From assembly GCF_024746795.1 (NCBI RefSeq), contig NZ_CP080523.1, positions 434,001 to 498,000 of the forward strand: a DNA stretch of 64,000 bases. Direction: 5' to 3'. The position numbers were made by a program, and so were the translations under genes. The DNA is from Mesorhizobium sp. AR10 (lineage in GTDB: Bacteria; Pseudomonadota; Alphaproteobacteria; Rhizobiales; Rhizobiaceae). A model generated the notes under the pieces. It ran no database searches. It was not told the DNA's origin and was given only the letters and a program-made list of their open reading frames with translations. Shown here in pieces: positions 9,280-18,712 of the stretch. Every line of letters begins with the position of its first letter. Within the stretch, counting starts at the first letter, position 1.

Positions 9280-10182
9280 ATGGCATTCCTGAGCGGGCTT
9301 TCCGCATTCCCCATCACGCCGAGTGACCGTGACGGCCGCGTCGATACCAAGGCCCTGCGCAAGCTGATTACACGGCTTTGCGCCGCAAAGGTCGATTCCA
9401 TCGGCCTTCTTGGCAGCACCGGCACCTACATGTACCTGTCGCGCGAGGAGCGGCGAAGGGCCCTCGCCGAAGCTTTGGACGAAGCCGGTGCGCAGACGCC
9501 GGTCGTGGTGGGCGTCGGCGCGTTGCGCACCGACGAGGCGGTAAGGCTGGCGCAGGACGCCAAGGCCCTCGGCGCTGCCGCAGGCTTGCTTGCGGCTGTC
9601 TCGTACGCCCCGCTCACCGAGGACGAAGTGTTCGAACATTTCTCGACCGTGGCGCGCGAAGGCGGCCTTCCGATTGTCATCTACGACAATCCCGGAACGA
9701 CGCATTTCCATTTCACTCCGACGCTTGTCAGCTGCTTGGCCAAGGTGCCGCGGATCGTCGCCATCAAGAATCCAACCGACAAGAGCGACGCGATCGAGAG
9801 CCATCTGGCCGGGCAGAGAAGCATCGTGCCGGAAGGCTTTTCGATCGGTTACAGCGGCGATTGGAATGCTGCTGAGGCCATGATCGCCGGAGCTGACACC
9901 TGGTATAGTGTGCTGGCCGGCATCCAGCCCGAGGTCTGCATGAAGATTGTCAGGGCGTCGCAGGCGGGCGATGCGGCCGAAGCGCGCCGCCTCGACGCCG
10001 CATTGACGCCAATCTGGGATCTGTTCAAGCGGTTCTCTAGCCTCCGCGTCGTCTATGGGCTCGCCGAATTGCTCGACGTCTGCCGCACTGAGCCTCCGCG
10101 CCCGCTCCTGCCGATCTCCGCAGTAGCAAAGCGTCAGATCGCCGAGGCGCTGGAACGCCTGCCGGCGGGCATTGCTCGATGA
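9280..10182 (+). CDS. DapA/NAL-family aldolase-lyase
   Basis: The 300-aa TIM-barrel protein resembles dihydrodipicolinate synthase and N-acetylneuraminate lyase. The Schiff-base lysine is in AIKNPTD and the catalytic tyrosine in VIYDNPG. The GSTGTYMYL segment replaces the GTTGE signature typical of true DapA, so a different 2-oxo acid or hydroxy-acid substrate is likely. It lies between the PLP enzyme and the PaiB-like gene, all rightward, which suggests a shared catabolic operon. Confidence 0.85.
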   Translation: MAFLSGLSAFPITPSDRDGRVDTKALRKLITRLCAAKVDSIGLLGSTGTYMYLSREERRRALAEALDEAGAQTPVVVGVGALRTDEAVRLAQDAKALGAAAGLLAAVSYAPLTEDEVFEHFSTVAREGGLPIVIYDNPGTTHFHFTPTLVSCLAKVPRIVAIKNPTDKSDAIESHLAGQRSIVPEGFSIGYSGDWNAAEAMIAGADTWYSVLAGIQPEVCMKIVRASQAGDAAEARRLDAALTPIWDLFKRFSSLRVVYGLAELLDVCRTEPPRPLLPISAVAKRQIAEALERLPAGIAR

Positions 10183-10215
10183 ACCGTGAAACCGGCCCAC
10201 AGTGAAGGAACCGTC

Positions 10216-10860
10216 ATGTATGTACCTCCACATTTCGACGAACCCAGCCAAGAGGCTCTCCACGATCTGATCGAGACGAGTGCCCTCGGCGTATTGATCA
10301 CCCATGGCAGGAGCGGCCTCGATGCCAATCACATTCCCTTCGACCTCAATAGGTCGCAGGGTGAAAACGGCACACTTCACTGCCACGTCGCCCGTAACAA
10401 CCCCGTCTGGCAGGACGTGTCGACCGGCGATGAGGTGCTCGTCGTGTTCCGCGCGGCCGACGCCTATATCTCGCCGCAATGGTATCCGAGCAAGCAGGAG
10501 TTCCACCGGCAGGTGCCGACCTGGAACTACCTCGTTGCACATGCATACGGACGGATCACCGTCCGTGACGACGAGAGCTATGTCCGTCACAACGTCGCCA
10601 GACTGACCCGCAGGCACGAGGCGGCCCAGCCTGTCCCGTGGAAGATGGGTGACGCGCCCAGGGACTTTATCGACACAATGGTCAAGGCGATCGTCGGGGT
10701 GGAGATCGAAATTACCCGTCTAGTGGGCAAAGCCAAGCTCAGCCAGAACAAAGAACCGCGCGACATTCGCAATGCCGGCGAAGTGCTGAACGCCAAAGGC
10801 GACCGGCGCCTAGGCGAAGCGATGCTTGCGGCCGCCGCCTCGAAGTCCGAACAGGGCTGA
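10216..10860 (+). CDS. PaiB-like FMN-binding protein
   Basis: The 214-aa product begins MYVPPHFDEP, the hallmark of the PaiB / FMN-binding negative transcriptional regulator family, and keeps the split-barrel flavin fold through WYPSKQEFHRQVPTWNY. Bacillus PaiB represses sporulation and protease genes, but most proteobacterial homologues are untested and may be flavin enzymes. It starts 33 bp after the DapA-like gene. The ATG at 10216 is preferred over an upstream in-frame triplet because family members begin there. Confidence 0.85.
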   Translation: MYVPPHFDEPSQEALHDLIETSALGVLITHGRSGLDANHIPFDLNRSQGENGTLHCHVARNNPVWQDVSTGDEVLVVFRAADAYISPQWYPSKQEFHRQVPTWNYLVAHAYGRITVRDDESYVRHNVARLTRRHEAAQPVPWKMGDAPRDFIDTMVKAIVGVEIEITRLVGKAKLSQNKEPRDIRNAGEVLNAKGDRRLGEAMLAAAASKSEQG

Positions 10861-10978
10861 GGAAGTTGCCCGTCACATCGTGGCGGCAGAAACTGTGACC
10901 GGTCGTCTTGGCCCATCTTTCGTGAACGAAGCCTACGACTGGTGGGCCTTGGAGGATCACGGCACGCTGAAAAAATAG
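10856..10978 (+). pseudogene. C-terminal fragment of an unknown gene
   Basis: A 40-codon open stretch overlapping the PaiB stop in another frame ends in EAYDWWALEDHGTLKK and TAG. Its composition looks protein-like, but there is no start or ribosome-binding site, so I read it as the 3' remnant of a gene whose front was lost. Family not recognised. Confidence 0.3.
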
Positions 10979-11123
10979 GTGTTGTTAGCCATTAGATGCT
11001 CAGCGCTCAAGGTCCTCTAGTTTTGCCGGTGGAAGCCCAGAAATAGCTTGGCGGACCAAGCGTCCTCGATTTTGTATCAAGCCTATTAAAACCGAGTTTT
11101 TCGCTCTATTGGCGCAGTTTGTT

Positions 11124-11718
11124 GCAGACGGTCTATAGCTGGTTCCGCGAGTTGGCACGGCGCTTCCTGTTTCACACGATCCACGACGTGGAACTGATGC
11201 TCGACCGCGAGCGGCAGGGTCGCGAACCTTCACCCAGCGCTGGTGTGATTGATAGTCAGTCGATCAAGGCACCCCATGCAAAAGCACGAGGCTACGACGC
11301 GGGTAAGAAGATCGTCGGGCGCAAGCGCCATATTGCGGTCGATACGGACGGACGGCTCCTGATGGTCAACCTGACCACCGCTGACATCTCCGACAGCGCG
11401 GGTGCGCAGGCGATACTCGACGGCATCCGCAAACGCTGGCCGTGGGTCAAGCATCTCTTCGCCGACGGGGCCTATGACCGGCTCAAGCTGATGGATAAGG
11501 CCTGCTATCTCGACTTCATCGTCGAGATCATCCGCCGCTCCGACGACCAGAAAGGCTTCAAGGTTCTACCGCGTCGCTGGGTCGTCGAACGGACGTTCGG
11601 ATGGATGATCCGGTGGCGACGCCTCGTGCGCGATTACGAGCAGCGCATCGATGTCTCGCAGGCCATGATCCTCGTCGCCATGGGCGGCATCATGCTACGC
11701 AGAAACGCCCATCCGTGA
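11124..11718 (+). pseudogene. IS5-family transposase, N-terminus missing
   Basis: About 198 C-terminal residues of the 274-residue transposase at 27432 remain in frame, from [10 protein letters not shown] to the end. The DDE-domain aspartate and the later YDRLK and [10 protein letters not shown] motifs survive, but the N-terminal DNA-binding part is gone, so it should be inactive. Confidence 0.85.
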
Positions 11719-11734
11719 TTTTCCAAACCGACTC
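11124..11734 (+). mobile_element. IS5-family element, right-hand 611 bp only
   Basis: This stretch matches the right part (27662-28272) of the intact IS5-family element almost base for base; the one difference I see is a G to C change near 11178. The right terminal repeat (ending GACTC at 11734) is present and the left end is missing. The junction at 11124 has no terminal repeat, so the copy was truncated by deletion or recombination. Confidence 0.85.
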
Positions 11735-12445
11735 TGAGATCTCTTGTCGTTCGAGCAGGAGAAGCTGACAGGATACTGTTGAGATACGTGTCGAACTTAC
11801 ACGCAGCCAGCAACTTCATGCCAGTGTCGGTGGCGCTTGCTGCACCTAAGGGACCAGATATAAACATCGATGTTTTTTCGTCCTTACATAATGGCAGGAG
11901 TAATCATTTCGATAACCGTCTTTTTCTTCGCACTTTGGCGGTTTTCTTGTTCACAAAGGACGCGGGTAAGATCACATTTGCTGACAGCATGCTCAGAACA
12001 ATAATTGGCTTCTACATCGGCATCGTCACCAGCCTTTTGGGATTACCGCGGTAGGCCAGTCCCTGCGCGAGCGCCTCGGCTGGCGTATTCGACGTTCCGC
12101 CGACCCCTCGATATCGCGGCGAAGAAGATCGCCGCGCGGCTCAATGAAGAAGGCGTGAATGCTTGGTAAAGTGCTCCTCTGGACCCCCTATTTCGCTTCT
12201 CCCACTAAAGTTCCAGCCGTTCTGAACGCGAGTAAGTCTGAACACGTATGCCCGGCAGGAGACTGAGCTCGCTGCCGGGCCGGGTACGCCTTGGGAGGTG
12301 GCGTAAGTCAGCGGCTCTCGTGGCGGTGGGACCACTCAGTCCGCGCGTTTGCTGAACAGCGCGCATGTAGCGTGCCAAGCCAAAAAGCATTCAACCTGTC
12401 AAAATCTCCTGACGCAACCTTCCCAAAGCACTTCAATGACGTAAA
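11735..12445. other. 711-bp stretch without a recognised gene
   Basis: An open frame at 11779-12054 (91 codons, rightward) has no good start signal or known family. A short 3' piece before 12169 reads IAARLNEEGVNAW, reminiscent of serine-recombinase C-terminal segments, but is too short to call. Confidence 0.4.
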
Positions 12446-12476
12446 ACAAACCCCGCCGAAATTCGACGGGGTTTGT
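12446..12476 (-). terminator. Intrinsic terminator after the small secreted-protein gene
   Basis: ACAAACCCCG and CGGGGTTTGT pair around CCGAAATTCGA to form a strong GC stem; read leftward it is followed by a T-rich tail (TGTTTTAC). It lies 50 bp past the stop of the leftward gene at 12527-12853. Confidence 0.7.
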
Positions 12477-12486
12477 CAGCGGTCTG

Positions 12487-12508
12487 AGGTCAGCCTCGAG
12501 GCTGACCT
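12487..12508. repeat. 22-bp perfect palindrome
   Basis: AGGTCAGCC-TCGA-GGCTGACCT is perfectly self-complementary and is followed by a short T run on the plus strand. It sits between the secreted-protein gene and the terminator at 12446. It may be a second terminator hairpin, active in either direction. Confidence 0.65.
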
Positions 12509-12526
12509 TTCCCTTTGCGTTGCGGG

Positions 12527-12853
12527 TCAGACTTTAAGAGCGTCCTCCTCGCAAAGATTGATATCCCGGATGACCTTTTTGCGGCCATCTTCGTACTCAA
12601 TCAGCACATCGAAGCGGCACAAGCCGCCCGGCCGCTCCACCATGATCTCGGAGCCTGGATCCAAGTAGGACGAACCCAGAAGATCCGGACCCCAGCGCTT
12701 GGCGCGGATGGGCTTTATGTGGAGCTCTTCTACGGCAACGTCACTGTGATTTTCGACATCGATCCAACATTCGTAAATCTCTGACAGTGCAAAGGATGGA
12801 AGGGAAGAGGCAATGATAGCCGCCATTGCCAATACGCGAAGTCTGTTTTTCAT
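12527..12853 (-). CDS. Small secreted hypothetical protein
   Basis: The 108-aa product starts with a clear signal peptide (MKNRLRVLAMAAIIASSLPSF, cleavage near ALS-EI) and continues as a short beta-rich domain with CWIDVENHSDVAV and a cysteine pair (C29-like and the one in GGLCRFDV, plus NLCEED near the end). It is probably periplasmic. Two hairpins follow it, showing a single-gene transcript. I do not recognise the family; no neighbour explains its role. Confidence 0.65.
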   Translation of the reverse strand: MKNRLRVLAMAAIIASSLPSFALSEIYECWIDVENHSDVAVEELHIKPIRAKRWGPDLLGSSYLDPGSEIMVERPGGLCRFDVLIEYEDGRKKVIRDINLCEEDALKV

Positions 12854-14066
12854 GTTACTTCTCTGTGTAGTATTGCTTCATCTTCAGCAGGGCGGACAGG
12901 CGACCCTGTCGCCGTCGACGATGAGAACCTGGTCCGCCATGCTCGTTTGTCTGCTCCGATTCGAAACTGTGCAGGCCCGACATGTAGCTTTCCTTCTTCT
13001 GTTCGATTCATCGCGGCTGCCCGCGACATGAATGCCGGTCGGCAGCTCTCGCCGCCTCGAACCGAAGGGCTTCAAGACTCGTGCCAACTTGGCCGAGTTG
13101 GGCCGAAGTTCTCATTTTATAAGGTCTCCTGATTGGTTGTTCCGATAACACCCCCCTTTTGCCAGCCCTAGCTGACAGCAGCCTGAAAGCTACCGGCGAT
13201 TTTGCGCGACGGTGATCCTGCGTGGTGTCGCGAACACGCGTGAGAAACGTGACGAAGGGAACCTTTTTTGAACGGTCATTCAGCTTGCTCCTCTAGAAAA
13301 ACTGGCGCACTGGACTGAGCTGGCGGGAGTACCGCGCTGGGGCCCCGTACCAGGCGCGAGATGATGCCACGCGGCTCCCGATCCATGGGAACGGTCCGGC
13401 TCCAGATGTTCCTCACCCGAGCGGTATCGATGTGAGGGATGAGGGGACTTTCGAGCGGCTCGATCCGTCCTACCGCGACTGCGGCGCCGGAACCGGCATG
13501 GATCACCCACTGCTCATGCCCGGGGTGAAACTCTTGGCAGCCGGAAATGGCCAGTAGCGGGATAAGCGTATGAGCCGCAAATGTGAGTCTCCACGCCACA
13601 GACCGGCGTAGCTGAACTGGTTCAGCGTATTGGGTGGACTTGCCTGTTTCCGGCCGACGTGGGCTCTGGCGAAACTTTGAGGAGCCTCTTGGCCACTGAC
13701 ATGCAGATGCGGACCGGTACAGGGCAAATGCGCGAGCATCATCTGGCGTGTCGGCATCGGACCCCATCTGCAAAGCGACCTCCGAGGACGGATCTCCGAA
13801 CCGGACGATGTCCCGGTCTTCAGCGATGACGACCACCGTCGCCTTTGTCGATCGTTTAGGGCTTCGCGTGTCAACCATGGTCCGGTAGTCGCTTTCTTCC
13901 TGGTTTGATGGGCTCTAAGCACGAGGAGCAAGCGGCATGCCATTTCCAATGAAATGCTTCTGCACAAACGCTTTGGCTTCGACGACGTGTTCGCCAAGGT
14001 AGGGTGCGCGCTATGGCCGCCCAGGTCATCGCATTGAAACAAAAGTCCTGTGTAGCGCGGAATTTC
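12854..14066. other. 1.2-kb stretch without a convincing gene
   Basis: The longest open frame, leftward 13276-13878 (200 codons), has no recognised domain, an arginine/proline-rich composition and no clear ribosome-binding site. I regard this area as decayed or noncoding island sequence. Confidence 0.4.
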
Positions 14067-14345
14067 ACGCTTCCGCACCGGCTGGCAAAAGACGGACCAG
14101 ACAGCGCAACCCCATGCAATACCGCACACGGGGGGCATTGCAGCGATTGCACAGTGTCTACCCTAGCGTGTTTTTGTGTACGCAGAGCCGCGACTAGCGC
14201 GAACGCACGCCCGTGGCAGCACCCCAATGGCCAGCCGCTCTTCAGCAAGCGCCTTCGATGAGCATCGAATTGGGCTGGGGTGGGAGGTTTACATGCTTGG
14301 GGTTCCAATTTGGTCTCGCCGAGCGTGCGTATCGAGACCTTCTTG

Positions 14346-14361
14346 TGTCCGGAACTGGACT
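14346..14361 (+). promoter_or_regulatory. Degenerate NifA upstream activator site
   Basis: TGT-CCGGAACTGG-ACT differs by one base from the TGT-N10-ACA consensus and sits at the same place as the perfect site in the second repeat copy (60485). It lies about 100 bp upstream of the sigma54 site at 14447. Confidence 0.45.
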
Positions 14362-14446
14362 AGAATGTCGCAAGGCCGACCGAAAGGTCGCCAAGAAGCG
14401 CCGCTGGCTAGCGGGAAGCGGTGGAACGCCAACGGAGCGCCAACCG

Positions 14447-14460
14447 GGCACGCAAATTGC
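14447..14460 (+). promoter_or_regulatory. Sigma54 promoter for the AAA+ ATPase gene
   Basis: GGCACGCAAATTGC has GG and GC exactly ten bases apart and TTGC at the -12 element, matching the RpoN consensus well. The expected start of transcription is about 90 bp before the GTG at 14565. Confidence 0.75.
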
Positions 14461-14564
14461 TTCCATAATCTTGCCGGTGGGAGCGATTCGGGGGAGCTCG
14501 GCGCCGTAACGACAAATGATGCAGTCGAATCGTTCTTCCCTCAACCGCAAAAAAGGATTCAGCT

Positions 14565-15941
14565 GTGACCGATATCGATCGCTATGCCTGGCAGGCACTA
14601 AATCGGCATTTCAAAACCGATGATTTGACGGGTCTCGCTAGCTCGCGCCGAAAGTTTGCTGCCCATATGCTGCCTGACCTTCAAACGGTCATTGAAGAGC
14701 AGATTACGACTTTATCTCCCAAGCTCATCGGCGTCCACCAGTGGGACGAGTTCGAAGCCATGAAGCTGTCGGACATGGTGATTCGCGACGGTGACGCCGT
14801 TGCGCTGACACCCTTGCAATATCAGGACATCGATATCGGCGAAGATGTGCCCTACGCGTCTCTGCACAATGGCCTCTGGTTGTTCCTTGTGGGCCAAGAG
14901 CCTGTCGCGATCCTCCTATCGCAGTTTTTTGACCACTGGGGCGGCCGAACGGTTCAAGTGGAAATCGCCTATCTGCCTGGCGAGCAGGCATGCGCCTTCT
15001 CGCGCGGATTTCTGAGCAAAATCCAGGCGGCAGGCGAAAGCTCGCGATACTACCGCAACAAGGTTCTCTCTTTCGAATTCGATGCACGAAACTCCGGGAT
15101 GCCGGGAACGATTCGGGTTCATCGCCTTCCCGCCGTACCCCGGAACGACGTGGTGCTTTCGGAGGCAACTATGGCGCGTCTTGATGCCAACGTCTTCGAC
15201 TTTGATCGACACCGAGAGGGGTTGAAGCGCCTCGGCCAACACGCGCAAAAGGGTATTCTGCTTTATGGTCCCCCTGGCACAGGCAAGACGCACGTCATCC
15301 GTTATGTTTCTGCCAACCTGCCCGGACGCACTACCGTTCTGGTTACGGCTGAGCAGACAACGGATATTGCGTGCTACATCGCGTTGGCCCGCACCCTTCA
15401 GCCGAGCATCGTCGTACTTGAAGACGTGGATCTGGTGGGTCGGTCGCGAGAAAACATTTACAGCTCAAAAGCCGAATGCTTGCTCAACCGTCTGTTGAAC
15501 GAGATCGATGGCCTTGAACCAAATGCAGATATCCTCTTCCTCCTAACGACGAACCGGCCGGAGGACATTGAGGACGCGCTCGCCTCGCGCCCAGGCCGCG
15601 TGGACGAAGCAATTGAGATCCCGCTTCCCGACGCCGGTTGCCGCGAGCGGCTGATCGCGCTGTATGGTCGTGCGCTCGTCTTCGAAGACGGGGCGCTGGC
15701 GGATGCCGTCGCACGCTCGGAGAACAGCAGCGCGGCCTATGTCAAGGAGATGGTCCGTCGTTTGGCTCAACGGAGCCTGGCACGGGATGGCAGTGATGTC
15801 GTCTCGCGCGAGGATGTGGAGATGGTCTTCGGCGACACCCGAACATTGTCGAGCCGTCTCAATAGCCGCCTTCTCGGCCTCAGTGAGAAAACCTCAAGAG
15901 GGCAAAGAGCCGAAGAAGATGAGAGTGGGTGCTGCGGCTAA
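14565..15941 (+). CDS. AAA+ ATPase, probably NifA/RpoN-controlled
   Basis: The 458-aa protein has a roughly 200-residue N-terminal domain I do not recognise, then a classic AAA+ module: Walker A GPPGTGKT (235-242), Walker B IVVLEDVDLV (282-291), sensor-1 TTN (328-330) and arginine fingers in ASRPGRVD (340-347). The arrangement resembles BCS1- or proteasome-type single-AAA remodellers. It has no transmembrane segment or protease motif, so it probably remodels a cytosolic protein or complex. The start is GTG with AAAAGGA upstream. It stands alone behind a sigma54 promoter inside a repeat shared with the P450 operon, so I infer expression in nitrogen-fixing bacteroids. The C-terminus ends in CCG. 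Confidence 0.85.
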   Translation: MTDIDRYAWQALNRHFKTDDLTGLASSRRKFAAHMLPDLQTVIEEQITTLSPKLIGVHQWDEFEAMKLSDMVIRDGDAVALTPLQYQDIDIGEDVPYASLHNGLWLFLVGQEPVAILLSQFFDHWGGRTVQVEIAYLPGEQACAFSRGFLSKIQAAGESSRYYRNKVLSFEFDARNSGMPGTIRVHRLPAVPRNDVVLSEATMARLDANVFDFDRHREGLKRLGQHAQKGILLYGPPGTGKTHVIRYVSANLPGRTTVLVTAEQTTDIACYIALARTLQPSIVVLEDVDLVGRSRENIYSSKAECLLNRLLNEIDGLEPNADILFLLTTNRPEDIEDALASRPGRVDEAIEIPLPDAGCRERLIALYGRALVFEDGALADAVARSENSSAAYVKEMVRRLAQRSLARDGSDVVSREDVEMVFGDTRTLSSRLNSRLLGLSEKTSRGQRAEEDESGCCG

Positions 15942-16299
15942 TGTTCTGCGGCCAGAGTTCGCCTTGTGCTGGTTTTTCAATGCTGAGCTCTTGCACGGCG
16001 CCGAAGGTGCCGCATACGTGCGGCCCCTTTCGGGCGTCCTGCCCCCCGCCAGGCCACCTTAGCGATGCGCCCCTCGAGCACGACGCGCTTCCATCTCGGC
16101 CCAGTCCATTTCGACTCAGGTGGACCGCCCCGGTGATCCGACGGTCTCAATTCCGGCCGGGTGTGCTTGTCACTGGTCACACCGAGGCGCAAGGGCTTGC
16201 GCGCGCCGGCTCTGCAGGTCCAGAAGGCACTGAAACCCGATCCTTTGGGACTTCTTTTCTGTTTCGGCGGATCTTGAAGGTGATCTGGCACGGTGGCTA
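15942..16299. other. 358-bp gap without a recognised gene
   Basis: Only short, overlapping frames in several registers are present. I see no RNA gene, promoter or clear terminator. Confidence 0.4.
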
Positions 16300-17344
16300 G
16301 AGCATTTCATGTTTTGACGGAAGCGTATCCCGCATTTTCGAAGTAATTCTTGCATTCGGCTGCCTCGATGGTTTCGACGAGGTGGCCGATGTGGCGCCAA
16401 GTTTCCTCGACAGTGCGTTTCTGAGCCTGGCGCATCCAGTGTTTGATCTTGGCGAAGGCCTGCTCAATCGGATTGAGGTCCGGAGAGTAAGGCGGCAGGT
16501 ACCAAAGCCTGGCGCCGGCAGCCTTGATCATCTGCCTGATGGCCGCCGACTTATGACTTCCCAGATTATCCATGACGACGATGTCGCCGGGCTTCAGAAC
16601 GGTGACGAGCTGCTGCTCGACATAAGCGCGGAAGCATTGGCCGTTGATCGGTCCGTCGAAGACACAAGGTGCTGCGAGCCGATCCCAGCGCAGCGCGCCA
16701 AGGAAGGTCAGCGTGCGCCAGTGGCCGTGCGGCGCCAGGCCGCGCAGCCGCTTGCCCTTCGGCCCCCAACCGCGCAGCGGAGCCATGTTGGTCTTGATCC
16801 AGGTCTCATCGATGAAGACCAGGCACTGTGGATCGAGACCGGTCTGCCAAGATCGCCATCGCTGGCGCCTGCGGGCAATATCAGCGCGGGCCTGCTCAAG
16901 GGCGAACAGTGTTTTTTTTGAAGCTCAGGCCCTCGCGGCGCAGGAACATCCAGATCGTATTGTGCGAGACCTTGACCCCGCGCGCTTCCAACTCGTCTTT
17001 CAGCCTATGCAAACTCAGCTCAGAGGTCTGATTGATCCGCTCCACGATGAAGGCCCGATGCGGCTCAAGAATGCGCTTGCGATGTCCGCCCATCTTGCCC
17101 GGCGCCACCGAGCCGGTCGCTCGATAGCGCTGCGACCACTTCACGACAGAGGAAACTGCAACGCCAAAGCGCGATGCCACGGTACGGCAATTCTCGCCTG
17201 CGCCAACTGCTTCAACAACACGCTCACGAAGATCGTTTGAAAGCGCTCGCGTCATTAGATGCTGGCCTCCAACCCAGCCTGCGTCTTGAATCACAAACAG
17301 CCTGATTTGGGAATCCTACGATTCTCTCAAAGTAGGAAACGCTC
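16300..17344 (-). mobile_element. IS630-family insertion sequence
   Basis: About 1,045 bp bounded by imperfect terminal repeats (GAGCATTTCATG on the left; the complement of GAAACGCTC on the right) and flanked on both sides by TA, the IS630 target duplication. It carries one leftward transposase in two overlapping frames. Confidence 0.8.
16307..17294 (-). CDS. IS630 transposase in two frames, probable frameshift expression
   Basis: The upstream frame (17294 to about 16896) encodes a helix-turn-helix region (ALSNDLRERVVEAV, then SRFGVAVSSVVKW) and ends shortly after LSFKK. The downstream frame (to 16307) encodes the DDE domain: FIDETWIKTNMA, VVMDNLGSHKS and YSPDLNPIEQAFAKIKHW. The frames meet at a run of eight A on the coding strand (TTTTTTTT at about 16912-16919 on the plus strand), a typical slippery site. 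It may therefore be active through programmed frameshifting rather than broken. I prefer the start MTRALSNDL at about 17255. Confidence 0.75.
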
Positions 17345-17346
17345 TA

Positions 17347-17892
17347 GAGGGGCATGCCGGTTCACCAAAGGGCTGAAGCTGGCTGCGATCACTGAGGCGC
17401 CGGTTCTGATCTCCACCGCTCGCCTCGCCCAGCTGCTCTTAGAAAGAGGCCAGTGCAGGCATTCCAACCCTTCTTAGGTTGCTCCACGGCGCTGCCTTCA
17501 TGTTTTGGGAGGGATCCTTTTGGGAGCCGCAAAGAGAGCTCCATAACAAACGTTCTCTGGCTCGCCACCATAGACTATCGCAGGCCCGGATAATCCGCTG
17601 TCGCTGCGCCTCTCGCCGCCGGTTCAGTGATCTCTCAGGCCCGCCATCCGTGGAAAACGTCGGCTCCGCGACACGTTTTGTCGGGGTTGTCAGGTCCCCG
17701 CCACAGGCTCGGCGACTCAAGTCTGTGATTGCCGCAGGCTATGGGCTTGAAAACGAAGCATAAACTTCTGTCGCCGGCTCGGTCCGCCAGATTGGCACGA
17801 TCTTTGAACTCTTCAGGGTGAGACGCCGGCAGCAACCGACGGCTCTCCTGTCGCGGGTGACGCGATCGACACAACCAAGGAAGGAACCCACC
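17347..17892. other. 546-bp gap with a weak sigma54-like site
   Basis: No gene is recognised. At 17794-17807, GGCACGATCTTTGA has the -24 GG and right spacing but GA instead of GC at -12, and no TGT-N10-ACA is found upstream. The damaged membrane-protein gene begins 86 bp later. Confidence 0.35.
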
Positions 17893-18712
17893 ATGGCACA
17901 GCGGCACCGCAAGCCGAAGAACGCGGCGATTGCGGGCGCGAGCGATGGGTTGGCCGTAAATCGTCTGGCCGGCATCGACCTTGCTCGCGGCTTGGCTGTC
18001 TTCGGCATGTATGCCGTCCATGTCGGACCCGGCGGGGGCGAAGGACTGGTCGGGGGTGTGATGCAATTCGCCTATGGGCGCTCGTCCGTCCTGTTTGCCG
18101 TATTAACGGGTTTTTTCGCTCATCCTCATTACCGGCCGCAACGCGCCGCGATCGGGGGTAGCCGGTAGACAGGCCATTGCCAAAGTCGCAATTCGTGCCC
18201 TTATTTTGCTCGCCCTTGGCCAAATCCTGACCCACCTCAAGGCGCCGGTCTACGTCATCCTGGCATACTACGGAGTCTGCTTCCTGTTGGTCCTGCCGCT
18301 ATATCGGCTGAACGCAAAGCAGCTCGGTTTGCTCGCCGCGGCGACAACATTGGTTCTCCCGCAAGTGCGGTTCCTCCTTCTCCCAATGTTTGGCTCCGAG
18401 AGCTCGGACCCCGAGGTGTTCAAGCTCCTGGTCAGCGGCTACTATCCCGCGTTGACCTGGGTTCCTTTGTTGATCGCAGGCATGGCCATTGCGCGCTTTG
18501 ACCTTCGCACGCGCGCAATGCATTGTCGCCTTGGTCTAGCCGGCGTCGCGTTGGCCGTGTGGGGTTTTGGGGGATCCTCGCTCGCGCTGCACGCCGTTCT
18601 CCTGGTTTGTCCGCCAGATCATGCTGCGACCTGGTCGGCCGCAACATGGGTCTGGCAGTTCTTCGGGCAAACGCGGGCGCAGGCTCCGCAGCCAATGCAG
18701 CGGCCGGCATGA
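17893..18712 (+). pseudogene. DUF418/acyltransferase-like membrane protein, frameshifted and truncated
   Basis: An ATG with strong AAGGAAGGAA upstream begins a protein with RLAGIDLARGLAVFGM, typical of DUF418/heparan acetyltransferase-like membrane proteins. The frame breaks at a run of six T (18111-18116): removing one T restores GFSLILITGRNAP and the following hydrophobic segments (LILLALGQILT, YYGVCFLLVLPLY). The restored protein would be about 270 residues, shorter than the usual 380-400. Its 3' end runs into the opposing fdxB gene at 18619, so it is both frameshifted and truncated. Confidence 0.6.

Larger units (their letters stand above)
14067..14470 (+). repeat. Promoter-bearing dispersed repeat, copy 1
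   Basis: About 400 bp share a collinear series of blocks with 60181-60610: TTCCGCACCGGCT, the GTGGCAGCA block, GCTCTTCAGCAAGCGC, the AGAATGTCGCAA block, GCCAAGA and the final sigma54 site. Each copy sits directly in front of a gene (an AAA+ ATPase here, a P450 operon there). The duplicate has drifted, so it is not recent. Confidence 0.7.

Noticed and set aside
8950..10617. Leftward 555-codon open frame opposite the PLP and DapA-like genes
   Set aside because: It is an antisense shadow of well-supported genes in high-GC sequence.
13276..13878. Leftward 200-codon open frame
   Set aside because: No domain, no ribosome-binding site, composition typical of GC-rich chance frames.
16307..17294. 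IS630 transposase as a simple pseudogene
   Set aside because: The two frames meet at a run of eight A, a usual programmed-frameshift site in this family, so loss of function cannot be assumed.
17794..17807. Sigma54 promoter for the DUF418-like gene
   Set aside because: The -12 element is GA rather than GC and no TGT-N10-ACA is found upstream; kept only as a weak site.
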